Assembly: GCA_964016885.1 (NCBI GenBank)
Contig: OZ024743.1
Coordinates: 162,859,492-162,923,491, forward strand
DNA: 64,000 bases
Source: Eledone cirrhosa
Taxonomy: Eukaryota; Mollusca; Cephalopoda; Octopoda; Eledonidae
Direction of reading: 5' to 3'
Under the pieces are notes generated by a model. That model saw nothing but the letters and a program-made list of their open reading frames with translations. It did no database searches and was not told the DNA's origin. Made by a program: the position numbers and the translations under genes. Positions within the stretch are counted from its first letter, which is position 1. Each line of letters opens with the position of its first letter. This document shows positions 1 through 9,944 of the stretch, in pieces.

Positions 1-109
1 GTGTCCAAATCCTGATTTGAAAGATTTCGCCAGGTGGTGCTATTAATTTAGACTTGGCCTGGGCCAATCTCCCACATCCCAACACCCTACCCAAATTCTA
101 ACACTTCGC

Positions 110-290
110 CCTTCACACTGTAAATGTGAACTTGATGTTAGGAAGGGCATCCAGCCATAGAAACCAAGCCAGAATCAGTTTTTTATGAGCAAGATGTGGT
201 CACTTGACCTTGCCTATCTCACAACAGGACAACTCGTCTAACTCATGCTTGCTTAGAAAAATGTACACTAAACGGTGGTCATGAGGATGA
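110..290 (+). repeat. Tail copy of the abundant LINE/SINE-like family
   Basis: A diverged copy of the repeat that recurs throughout this window. It has the 'cacactgtaaatgtg' block, then 'gttaggaagggcatccagc', a 'gagcaagatgtggtc' block, and an imperfect GATGAT end near 275-290. The same sequence forms the 3' tail of the PHD-finger LINE at 28125-28492 and 62720-63067, so this is either a 5'-truncated LINE copy or a SINE sharing that tail. No coding potential. Confidence 0.8.
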
Positions 291-424
291 TAATATACAT
301 ATGAAAGAGAATTGCATAAGTATTATAACTATATCTAATTATTATTTATGTTATATTCAACTTCTCTCACCCATAATATTTCTATTGAACCCTAATGATT
401 TCTTACATTGGCACCAACAATAAT

Positions 425-600
425 TGTTTCTACTTTTGGCACAAGGCTGTCAATTTTTCCAGTGTATTACTGGTATTTTATTTTATCGACCTCGTAAGGA
501 TGAAAGGCAAAGTTAACCTCGGCAGGATTTGAACTCAGACCATAATGGGCCGTAACTCTTTGCTGCAAAGCATAGCGTCTGACCCTCTACCGATACTGCC
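425..600 (-). repeat. tRNA-derived SINE, cephalopod type
   Basis: On the minus strand this reads as a tRNA-like head, then the box-B-like 'gagttcaaatcctgcc' and the blocks 'gaggttaactttgcctttcatcc', 'gaggtcgataaaataaa' and 'taccagtaatacactgg', ending in a 'gccttgtgccaaaagtag' block. The + strand copies at 1951-2112 and 62020-62165 share the same order. The overall form matches the tRNA-derived SINEs known from octopus. It lies in an intron of gene 1 upstream of the exon at 961. Confidence 0.8.
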
Positions 601-960
601 AGATAAATTAGGCACACTGTTTGTCCCCTTTTAACTTTTAATCAATTTAAATTTCATCGTTCTCTCGTCATTATTGAAAAAAATTGTCATTAACATTCTG
701 AGTTTAATTTCACTTGATTATTTATCTTTTTTTTTGGCTCACTGGTATGCAATTAACTATATGTTTTTCATGCAGAAGGCACCCATGGGATATTTTACAA
801 TATCAATTATGTTGATAAATTGATCTTCCCAGTTTAGAAAAACCAGCAAATGTCATAGAGAAGTTACTTCCTCTTCCAACAAAATAAGACACGCAAACAT
901 TTTAATACTGTCACCGTATTGTGACATGAACACTGATTGATTTTTATATATCTTTAACAG

Positions 961-1024
961 CTTCACCTTCTTTATCGCCACGGGAGAATATATCCATATA
1001 CTCAAGGACTCCTCCAAACCAACA
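961..1024 (+). CDS. Gene 1, internal coding exon (S/T-P rich, RTPP motif)
   Basis: A 64-nt exon between a pyrimidine-rich acceptor ending 'ctttaacag' and the donor 'gtgagt'. Entered in phase 1, it reads SPSLSPRENISIYSRTPPNQ without a stop and leaves in phase 2, which fits the phase-2 acceptor of the next exon at 13428. The peptide has several Ser/Thr-Pro sites and an RTPPNQ motif that reappears as RTPPSQ in the exons at 31031 and 34579. Those shared motifs and the phases tie these small exons into one gene that starts left of the window. The protein is not recognised. Splicing is inferred from consensus and phase only. Confidence 0.6.
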
Positions 1025-1160
1025 GTGAGTATTTTAACATAAATCTAATCACTTTTGATATTGTAACCTTAGAAGAATCCTTTCTACTTCATATCCTACC
1101 TAGGATGAAAATTGGGGCTACAATATGCTCTCTTCAGATTAACATTGATTTCATTATTTA

Positions 1161-1660
1161 GGGTTTCTCCCTGCATATGAAAGGACGGTTATATGATGCT
1201 TGTGTGAGATGCACGATGCTGTATGGTAGTGAGACATGGGCGGCAACTGCAGAGGATATGCGACGGCTGGAGAGAAATAAGGCGAGTATGCTCCGATGGA
1301 TGTGCAATGTCAATGTGCGTGAACGACCAAGCATGGACGAGTTGGGAAAGAAACTGGGTATAAGAGGGATAAGTTGTGGTGTGCAGGAGAGAAGGCTGAG
1401 ATGGTATGGACTTGTGATGCGCATGGAGGATGACCGCTGGGTAAAGAAGTGTCAAGAAATCCCAGTAGAAGGAAGACGCAGAGGAGGTAGACCATGTAAA
1501 ACATGGGCGGAGGTGGTGAGAGCAGACCCCAGATCGCTGAAACTCACCGAGGAGATGACGAAGGACTGTGGCAAGTAGAGAGATGCTGTGCTGAATAGGA
1601 CCCGTCCAACCCTTGCAAACAGGGAGGGAAAAGCGGATGTAAAATGATGATGATGATGGA
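1161..1660 (+). mobile_element. PHD-LINE, 3' fragment (reverse transcriptase C-terminus and tail)
   Basis: A 5'-truncated copy of the commonest LINE in the window. The open frame at 1177-1578 carries the family blocks GRLYDACVRCTMLYGSETWA, LERNKASMLRWMCN and RRLRWYGLVMRM, then a GRPCKTW segment. It stops at TAG near 1578 inside what should be a longer frame. After it comes 'gacccgtccaacccttgcaa' and a (GATGAT)n end at about 1645-1660. The polymerase palm and zinc finger are missing. It inserted in the gene 1 intron, only about 140 bp after an exon. Confidence 0.85.
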
Positions 1661-1950
1661 GATTTTACTTTCTTAATTTCAGCATTGTAAAACCTACGTT
1701 ACACATATAACTATACATTTGTCTCTATATGTATATATGTATTTATATTTTGGTTATATTGTTCAAATTTCTCACTAGTATAGAAAGATACAAGTATTAA
1801 CATAGATAGACATGCATGTATGTATGCATGAAAGCATGGATGTCATTGCATGTTTAGATTTGTATTCTTTGACTTGTGTATGTGTAAATATACATATGTA
1901 TGCATTTCTACACATGTATATGAGTGTATGTAGGTGTATATGTATATAGA

Positions 1951-2112
1951 TGGCGAAATGGCAGAGTTGTTAGAATATCAAATAGATTGTTTTGTGGCAT
2001 TCGTTTTGGCTCTCTGCTTTCTGAGTTCAAATCCCACCAAGGTCAACTTTGCCTTTCATCCATTCAAGGTTGATAAAAAAAAAAGGTGCCAGTCTAGTGC
2101 TGGGGTCAATTC
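1951..2112 (+). repeat. tRNA-derived SINE, cephalopod type
   Basis: Sense-strand copy of the SINE also seen at 425-600 (-) and 62020-62165 (+). It has a tRNA-like head 'tggcgaaatggcagagttgt', the block 'gagttcaaatcccaccaagg', 'ctttgcctttcatccattc', 'gaggttgataaa'-like sequence and 'tagtgctggggtcaattc'. A pyrimidine-rich stretch follows at 2113-2165. The 98-residue frame that spans it is incidental. Confidence 0.8.
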
Positions 2113-2269
2113 TTCCTCTATATCTCTTTCTCTCTTACTTTCTCTCACTCTCTTTATCCTTCTCTTGAAGAAATCTGCTGTATTCAAACCTGGAGAGGAT
2201 TGGGCTCCACCAGGTTTTAAAATGCCCTAGAAATGCCATCTGTCAATATTGTGTCCCTACGACTCCCTC

Positions 2270-2940
2270 AGGAGTTATGGGACATGCATGAATGCATGTG
2301 TATATATATATGTGTGTGTATGCTTGTATATGTGCTATAAATATTCTTCTTTCTTCACTTTACATATATTTTTTTGTCTGAAGCCTCTCTACATTTGCTC
2401 AACTTACTAGAAATAACAGGCATACAAACATTCAAGACACCCTTGATTCCTTTCTCATTTTTAAACCTACCTGCCAGGCTATAACTGCTTCTAAACCTAT
2501 CAAGTCATCCAATTAGGGCTTTATTTAACTATTCACTATACATTCATGTACTACACAACACCTTCCCCCAACATTTATGGCACTTCAAGTCAGTTGACTG
2601 AGCATATTTAGCCATGTGACTAAATAAATCATGCGACCGCACACACTGAATCTTTTGGCCTCATAGATAAGTGATTTCCCTCATCCTGTACAGAACAAAT
2701 TTTATTTCCTTTGTTTTGGGACTCATGTCACCAAATTGCCTTGAAGAATAGTTTTCTAGAGGCTATCTACTTATTGTCAAAGGATGTCCTCCTAAAAATG
2801 GTCTGCCCTCATCTGTCCAGGCCAGTTTGGTTCAGTTCATGAAAGAGATCAGAACAGTGTAGTTTGTCAACAGAGTCACTCTAACTCACTGGGTCTGGCC
2901 TTTTTGGCCAATGAGCTAAGGCAGTCATTCTCCTGTTCGA
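2270..2940. other. Intronic sequence without recognisable genes
   Basis: AT-rich gene 1 intron. At 2385-2520 there is a weak match to a dispersed repeat marked by 'tgctca(a)..tagaaata', also seen at 32390-32460, 37845-37925 and, inverted, at 42388-42600 and 63805-63870. Nothing else is recognised. Confidence 0.4.
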
Positions 2941-2944
2941 TGTC

Positions 2945-3560
2945 AACAAAGGTTAGTTGCATACAAATTTTAAGACTACTAATACAGCATTCATACAAAA
3001 CTATCACACAAATATATATACACAATTTTACTGTGACTCTTTGTTGTTTTTCCTATGTTATCACAATAACTTCGAAGCTAGTTATGCCTTAAAGTTATTA
3101 AAGTAGCAGTGTTTGTTATTATTCATTCACTACTGGCTGTGGCAACATACAATCTCGATACACTTGGTCACAACTAACAATCAAATTAAAAATGCCACTA
3201 CATTTGGTGACCCTGACAAACAAACATGTCTTCTGATGCTTTTGCTGATGCAACCTGCAACTGCCTGACAATATAGGAAAACAACCTACACAAAAAAAAC
3301 ATATTTTCACTCACAACAATTGGCGATCCCCAACTTTCAAACATAGTCTTGTAGCGAGACTGGATAGCAGTATTTTATCGCTGTGGCGTAATTTGGTCGT
3401 GCTTGGTCAGTCGCCAACCCTTTAAGGTTGGTGACGTAGGAATACAAATGACCATTTCTGAGCAGCAGTAGAACGCGCCTTTTGCAAAACTAACCAGTTG
3501 TGTGTGGACATTGGTAGTGTAACAGCTCTTAACTACCTTTCCCACTGTTTTTGATTTTTC
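2945..3560 (+). repeat. Possible LTR-retroelement remnant; empty-site copy of the 4.3-5.9 kb repeat
   Basis: 2955-3240 is paralogous to 4335-4471 plus 5733-5890, the same repeat split by the Helitron. Shared blocks include 'ctctttgttgtttttcctatgtt', 'cagtgtttgttatt(a/g)ttcattcactactggctg' and 'aaaatgccac(t/a)aca'. Just after it comes 'tttggtgaccctgac', and at 3317 'aacaattggcgatcccc'; both resemble primer-binding-site junctions downstream of LTRs. I see no gag or pol frame and no paired LTR termini, so the LTR identity is tentative; the paralogy itself is clear. Confidence 0.45.
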
Positions 3561-4334
3561 TCTCTAACATTGAGAGTAGTTCGTTGGACAGCCTTTCAGG
3601 GATTTGCCATTTATCCGTTGGCTTTGTTTTACCAAATATTCCAATCCCTGACAATAAGTAAGGATAAATTAGTGCCTGTCTCACTGCATTTTTGGCCTAC
3701 TAGAAAAAAAACATTCATTTCGCTGGCATCTTCACACAGAAAACCTTGCTACATACATTTTGTAACATGTTCAAAACAATCAAAGGAATAAATTATTATT
3801 GTGTAAAAAAAAAAAACTACGTCTTCTGATCTATTTTTTTTTAACCATTGGAACACTTCTTGTGCATCTCCATCTTCCTAAAGTGGCAATCTTGCTAAAA
3901 GATGATAATGACTACTAAAGTCTGATTAACAATGAAAACAACATTCAAACACAAAAGCAAACTTTTGAACAAGAAAACTAACTTTCTATGAAAAACAACA
4001 CATATGCTATGAATGCAAACTTGTTTTTCACATGCTATTGGTATCATTCACATATTGCTACAACAACTCTGGCACCTTCAATCAGTTTCCTAAATCACTG
4101 TGGAATACCACTTTGGCTTAACGTATGCAGCCAACTACAATTTCAATTCCACATGTTTCAAACTTCTTATGTATAATGCATGTAAATGTTTACACACACT
4201 TATATATGGTTAAAAAATTTTTTTAATTTTTGGCACACAATCACAGACTTATGTCATTGATTTACATGGAATTTCATGAGATAATTTTTTCTTCTCTCTT
4301 ATGTTTCCACTAGTTTTGAAGTTACGGAACAGCT

Positions 4335-4471
4335 ACAGACAACTTTTAAGACTACTACAATTACTATTACTACTACGACATTCACACAAAACCATCACAT
4401 AAACATAATACACAATTTCATGGCTCTTTGTTGTTTTTCTTATGTTATCACAATAGCTTATAAGCAAGTTA
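4335..4471 (+). repeat. Left part of the repeat interrupted by a Helitron
   Basis: Homologous to about 2960-3080 ('cacaatttcatggctctttgttg', 'tatgttatcacaatagctta'). The homology breaks exactly at A4471 and resumes at T5733, which defines the Helitron insertion at an A/T dinucleotide. Confidence 0.8.
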
Positions 4472-5732
4472 TCTATATATATAAAACTGAGGATGTCTGT
4501 CTCTCTGTGTGTGTGTCTGTGAGTTTGAATCCCTAAAACTCTAGAAGTACCCAACCGATTTTCAAACTTTACATGTATATTACTTATGTTTGAGGGAGTG
4601 TTATGCACATAAAAAAATTCAACTCTTTGATCCGCCTAGCCCACATTAGGCGAAAAACTGCGTTTTTTCAGCTTTTTAGGGTTTTTTTTAGGTGTTACGT
4701 CAGACTGATTTCCTTGAAATTGTAACTATGTATTAGTCAGTTTCTTCTTCATACCGTGAGCAAAGAAAATCCAACTTTTTTATGGCCTAGGGCCCGCATT
4801 AGGTGAAAAACTTCATTTAATCAGCTTTTGAGGCGTTACGTCTAGCCGATTTTCCCGAAATTTCAAGGCATATTATGCACATAAAAAAATTCATTTTCTT
4901 GATCCCCTAGGGCCCGCATTATGTGAAAACCTGCATTTTTCCTGCTTCGTCGAGGAAAATCTTAAAGATTATCCAGCCATCAGAGTATTCGGTTTATTTT
5001 CTTTATATATTGTCCGGGCATGCAGTTTTTCCACGATTAGGTCTGTTGGCGGCCCGCGTTCCAAAATACCTTATCCCGTGCAACGCCGGGTACCACTGCT
5101 AGTATAACATAAAAGAAAGATGTTTATTGGTCGGTTGGTTTAATCACACAAAAAATGCACACACACACAAATACATATACAACATCTAAAGCGGGAGAGG
5201 CAGAAAGAGAGAGATAGGTTGTTTTACAGAGAGAGATACAATTAAAATGTTAGATATTTAGAGAGAGAGAGAGAGTAACATCCCACGAAAGTCTAGAAAC
5301 AGCTTAAGGAAGGTTTAACAATTGCATTAGCTTTTTATAAAGTCGTTTTAATGTCTTTGATATTACAGAACAAAGAAAAATTGATACTATTTGAAATTAA
5401 TCTACCCTTCAGCTATTATCCATATACTACTTACAGACAGTACTAACGAAGCTAAACACTTCAGAAGCAATGTTATGCGGTATATTGCTGCATTTCAGAT
5501 GATGTCCTTTGGAGCTGAAAAAGGTCATACTGACTATGGTTATTTCACAACATTTAAAATCCAAGGCCAATGCTACCATTTAATCGGCAGTTTTTTTTAT
5601 GTCTCTCTCACACACACTGACACACACATTCCGGTCTCACCTCATACTGTAAACCAGACAACACATCCAATACAGTCTTTTATCCATCTTCTCTCAGCTG
5701 TTCTTTCGGGCAAAGCCGGGTACCTCAGCTAG
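4472..5732 (+). mobile_element. Helitron with two 3'-end-like termini and a coding fragment
   Basis: The 5' end is TCTATATATATAAAA right after host A4471. A first 3' end at 5070-5102 reads 'cccgtgcaacgccggg' (short hairpin CCCG/CGGG) and finishes CTAG. A second, similar 3' end at 5705-5732 reads 'cgggcaaagccgggtacctcagCTAG' just before host T5733. Between them, 5391-5600 encodes FRSNVMRYIAAFQMMSFGA and FKIQGQCYHLIGSF, blocks typical of the Helitron replicase/helicase protein. Rolling-circle elements insert between A and T and end in CTRR, which fits. The double end suggests a read-through or chimeric copy. It cannot move itself, because no intact Rep/helicase remains. Confidence 0.8.
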
Positions 5733-5911
5733 TACCTTAATAAAATTATTAAAGTACCAGTGTTTGTTATTGTTCATTCACTACTGGCTGAGCTCTTGAA
5801 CAAACTAACCAATCTAATCAACAATACACATTTGACCAACTGACAATCAAATTCAAAATGCCACAACATATATGCTTTGTCCCTGACCCATCAGAAATAT
5901 TTTGACAGATG

Positions 5912-6083
5912 TCCACACTGTAAATGTGGTTGGTGTTAGGAAGGACATCCAGCCGTAGAAAACCTGCCAAACAGTCCTATATGAGCAAGACAACCAATCT
6001 TGCCTCAAGTGGGACAATTCCCGTCTAAACCCATGGTAGCGTGGAAGATAGACGTTAAACAATGATGATGATGATGATGATGA
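5912..6083 (+). repeat. LINE tail / SINE-like copy
   Basis: Clear sense copy of the common tail: 'cacactgtaaatgtggttgg', 'gttaggaaggacatccagcc', 'gagcaagacaaccaatcttg', ending in (GATGAT)n at 6061-6083. Confidence 0.85.
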
Positions 6084-6401
6084 CTGAAACAATCCTCCTA
6101 AACATGTCCCTTCATGCTTCACCCTGAGCTCCAATTCCCCCAAGTGAGCACTCCTTTGCAAGGAGCAAATTTCAGGATGTTTTTTATAAACTCTGTTTAC
6201 TAAATCTAAGGATTCACCATTGAAATATAGAAAGTGGAAGAATGCCCCCACCTCACCCACCCCTGCATTGACAACAGGTCCGTGAAGCAGTTTAATACAA
6301 ATGCCTTTCTCCTTTCCATTAATCTTTAGTGTGCTAGTAATTTTTTTGAATTCTTTCCCCTGGCACTGCATTATTTTTGGGGCAGCAAAAAATGTAAGCA
6401 C
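6060..6401 (-). pseudogene. Unrecognised protein-like open frame
   Basis: On the minus strand from ATG 6401 a continuous frame of about 110 residues reads like a real protein. It is lysine-rich, then GICIKLLHGPVVNAGVGEV, FFHFLYFNGESLDLVNRVY and a KKHPEICSLQRSAHLGELEL segment, before running into the tail repeat at 6083. The natural protein therefore seems truncated by that insertion. I do not recognise the family. A fragment of a multicopy transposon gene is the likeliest reading, but a host pseudogene is possible. Confidence 0.35.
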
Positions 6402-6589
6402 TCTCTGTTTTTCAATTATTATGACTTTCTTTGTATTTTATGTACAGACTTGATTTTTTCTATGCTAATAAAGGGATGCATAAGCAATATTTTGACGTAG
6501 TGCATTATGTTTTGCATGTATCTTTTAACATTGCAAAACGAACAAAAAATCGCAAATGTGTGACTTACGTTTATTATTGTGTGTGGAGT

Positions 6590-7960
6590 TCCGGGTTGCA
6601 GTCTACTTTATAATCCATCAGACTGTGCAAGAAGGCCTTCCAGAATTTAGGTACTTCTGATTGATGACGAACTGGAGTTCCTCCCTCTCCTGGGAGACAC
6701 GACTGGTAACCTTTCAGTAGAGAATACACAATTTTCGGTCCTAATTTTTCAACAACGATCCAGTGAGTTGATTTGGCTCTCCAAAATGACCAGGACATTG
6801 CAGAAACATACTTCAAAGAGATAGAAAAAAATTTTCTTACACCACTTGGTACACCATGTAATAGGTCATCTGTTTGTCTGCTCTGTCTACTCTCCCCATG
6901 TATTGAGAGTAGGACTGCACAGTACAAGATTTGTGCACAGTTCGGATATGGCCCTCATGTCGTTTTGAATGAATTGTTTTTTTGGATGATCTCAACAGAG
7001 TGGGCAGTTGTTAACAGGTTCACTTGCCTTCTATCACACCATGAAATGTACAAAGTCTGGCCATCTCTCTGTGTGATGGGGAGGATCGCCTGCTCGGAGC
7101 CTTACTGCCTTGATTTCACTAGACACACCCTGGCAGTTTACATGTAGTGTACCACATGCTCCTGTTCTATGTTCAGCCAAGGTGTGCAACAGTCCAGGTG
7201 ACGAAAAGAAATTGTGCATGTAAATCACATGTCCCTTATATTTTTTCCAAGAGGGAGATTATCACTCTATGCACAACTCCAATTATCCTTGGTATCTGGC
7301 TTGTTTCTCGGCCTTAGGCTTTCAGACTTCACTTGGTTGGTTTTGCTGGTATGTACATCAGCAGGCTCGTCTTTCCTTTGGAATCATGCTTTCATCCACC
7401 GAAAGCTCCTTTCCAGGATAAAAATATTTTTGCCAGTAGCACAAGTTTTTCAAACATGCTCAGGGTGATTTCTTGGTTTCACTGTTGTATTTTCCGAAAT
7501 ATGCAAAAAGGATAATTTTTAAGGAATCTATCCCTAGCCATGATGTTACGGAAGCCTGCCATCCCAATCAAAAGAAAAATTGCTGCAAAAGCGTTCATCT
7601 CCTCTAAAGTAACCTCTCTCCACATCTTGATATACGAATGAGTACCAGCATGTGCACCTCTTTTCTTTCACCTGGCTGGCATATTTATTTGTTTCATTAA
7701 CAAGTAATAAAATTATTTCATCTGTAAAAAACAGTAAAAACAGGATGCGCGAACCTACTCAGTACAAGGCTTTCCAGATCATCGCTGCCATCACTGTCAC
7801 CACTGTTATACTCTACTACTTCACCATCAATATCAGCTTGCATAAATTCATCATCAGAACCCATAAAGATTTCTTCCACAAAATTTTCTCTCATAGTGGT
7901 CACTGTTTTCAAAAATCCAAACAAACTTCATCATCTACAACTGTTTACACACATGTTGAA
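6590..7960 (-). pseudogene. piggyBac-like transposase relic
   Basis: Read on the minus strand, fragments appear in the order expected for a PGBD4-like piggyBac transposase: an acidic N-terminus (EEIFMGSDDEFMQ, 7924-7718); an ARDRFLKNYPF block near 7530 (family 'MSRDRF'); SLLMYIPAKPTK near 7350; YMHNFFSSPGLLHTLAEH near 7220 (family 'DNFYTSPxL'); and ACGTLHVN (family CGT). Stops and frameshifts interrupt it, and the expected Asp before NF is His here. The segment 6574-6927 (KLGPKIVYSLLKGYQSCLPG) continues on the same strand but does not match the usual C-terminus that I know. No terminal inverted repeats were found. Dead copy. Confidence 0.6.
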
Positions 7961-8164
7961 TGAAGAAATTTTTTTTTAAATACTGGAATAACCTTTGACA
8001 TAGTATTTGTTGACAAACGGTTTCCAAGGTGACAAAATGCACCTGCAGTTACAAGGGGAGATTACTGTGTGGCAACTTTAGGCTCCCCTGGCATGCTAAA
8101 GGTTAATATCAATGGAAGGACTAGCACTTCAGATTTTCCTAGAGTGTTAGAATGTTTTGATCTA

Positions 8165-8740
8165 CCTCTAAAAGGGCTCTAGACAAATGTTTCCCCTAAT
8201 CACATAGGTACAGTAAAATTTTTAATAGACATACTGTTAAGGTGTCTTACTCTACCACTAAAAGTACTGCACAAAACATAGCTAAGATCAATAATAGTAA
8301 GTTAGAACAAAATGAAAACTTGGGTGCACTTGAGCATGCACCCTCAAATAACATTACATCTCTAGATAGTAATAGTAGTAGACCTAATTTAATTCACCCA
8401 GACGCATGGTTTAACCACCCCAATGGAAGGAACTTTGAACCTGTACATACACTTAATATTAACTGCAACTGCAGAAGTCCAACAAACTGCCCTATGCAGA
8501 ACAGATGTCTCCATAAGAACTTAATATATGAGTATAGGGTAAATACTAGTGACAGGAATTATAAGTATATAGGTTCAACATTGACTAGTTTTAAGAAGAG
8601 ATGGTACAACCATTGCCACTCCTTTAAGAGAATAGACAAGTGGGGGAACACGGCACTGTCTGAGTTTGTATGGATGCTTAAACTAGATGGAATACAGCAT
8701 TCTTTGTTATGGTCAACAATTAAAACTGCACACTCATGAG
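8165..8740 (+). pseudogene. Penelope-like element relic with GIY-YIG endonuclease domain
   Basis: The frame 8242-8739 (165 aa) has a Cys cluster CNCRSPTNCPMQNRCLHKN followed by a GIY-YIG-like core: IYEYRV (GIY position), YKYIGSTLTSFKKRW (YIG plus the conserved Arg of 'FKxR'), NHCHSF, and LSEFVWMLK. This layout is that of the C-terminal endonuclease of Penelope-like retroelements. Upstream, 8165-8240 may hold the end of the preceding reverse transcriptase in another frame, but no reverse transcriptase motifs are visible. The frame ends shortly after the LK motif, as in the family. 5'-truncated. Confidence 0.65.
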
Positions 8741-8829
8741 GAAGGATCCTCTATGGGTGGCTGTGACTAGTGCACTAAGGAGGCTGTGAAAATTAAGAGG
8801 GTCCCTCATAATAAATAAACACTGATTTT

Positions 8830-9860
8830 TTTAAAACGTGTAGACACAGAATAGCTAAAACCTTAATTAGATGCTTTAGTTTATAAATTGTAGCCTTTAC
8901 TCTTAGACCCCCTCCCTCATCAATGTGTAAGCAACCGAAATACTAAATTACTTTACAAAAAGTATGTTGATATATTAGTGCACTAATTTATCTATTCATT
9001 AGAAATCTGGGCCCTCCACTTCCCTTGGATAGTTCCTCCAGCTCTTCATAAATTCTCGATCTCCACATTTTATCTATCTACCTCCATGTATGTGTGAAGA
9101 GGTATTAGGATGTTTCATGTTTATAGAGAAACATTTTTTTGTTGGAATCATCTCAGGTTGATTGCACCATGAATCCATTAAAAGCTACACAGACGAAAAT
9201 ACAAGGAGAAACAGATATTTTCTGTTTTTTCCCATTTGGTAGCTGTTGCATATGTCAAGTTTGGGAAGATGGGTGGTCCGCATTTGATTTGCCAAATTTG
9301 GAGGGTGTATACTGATTGGTTTGGCAGGAGTCATGAGTACAGGTTGGCATTCAATTTAGGATGTTTACTGAGTGTTTGTGGACTAATTAGAGCAATAACA
9401 GTTTTATTTACATATATATTTAGAGGTTGCACAGTTTGGTGCTTTTTGAATGCTATGCAAATGAAAAAAAATTACTTCAAATTTGTTGATTGTAGCCAGA
9501 TTGCATTTTTTGTCTGTTTTCCTCTGTGTACATGCAGGAGATGTTTCTACTGTTTGTAGGACCCTAAATGAAAAAGAAATGGACTATAAACTTAAACTAA
9601 GTATATAGAAATAATTTTGCATCAGTGATTTGTTTTCATTGTTTGTACAAAGAATTATTTGGTATCAAGTTGATGTGTTGATCTTTTCGATATTTGTTTT
9701 GATAATTCAACAAGATAATGAGTTAACAATAAGGTTCTAATGCAAGGTTCATTTCATTGTTGGTTCAGTGCTAGTTTTATTAGCGAGTAGGAAACACGTT
9801 GGTTTTCATCAAGTTTCATCAGATGTTTTAAAGTTAGGAAATAATTTTCTTCGTTTTGTT
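8830..9860. other. Intronic sequence without recognisable genes
   Basis: AT-rich sequence of the gene 1 intron. The frame at 9236-9559 (107 aa, Cys- and aromatic-rich) has no recognisable motif and looks incidental. Confidence 0.4.
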
Positions 9861-9867
9861 TTTCATA

Positions 9868-9917
9868 GCCTGAATTGGTTCCAAAGGCTCGTTAAAATAA
9901 AATTGATTGATTGATTT
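9868..9917 (+). repeat. Probable LINE 3' end with (ATTG)n tail
   Basis: 'cctgaattggttccaaaggc' then 'aataaaattgattgattgattt': a short element end with a 4-bp simple tail, a style seen at the 3' end of some molluscan LINEs. No coding sequence attached. Confidence 0.35.
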
Positions 9918-9944
9918 TGTTTTTCATCTTTCACATTGAATAAG

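Noticed and set aside
2960..3330. Full LTR retrotransposon
   Set aside because: Primer-binding-site-like text is present, but no matching LTR pair, gag or pol could be found nearby, so only a tentative repeat is listed.
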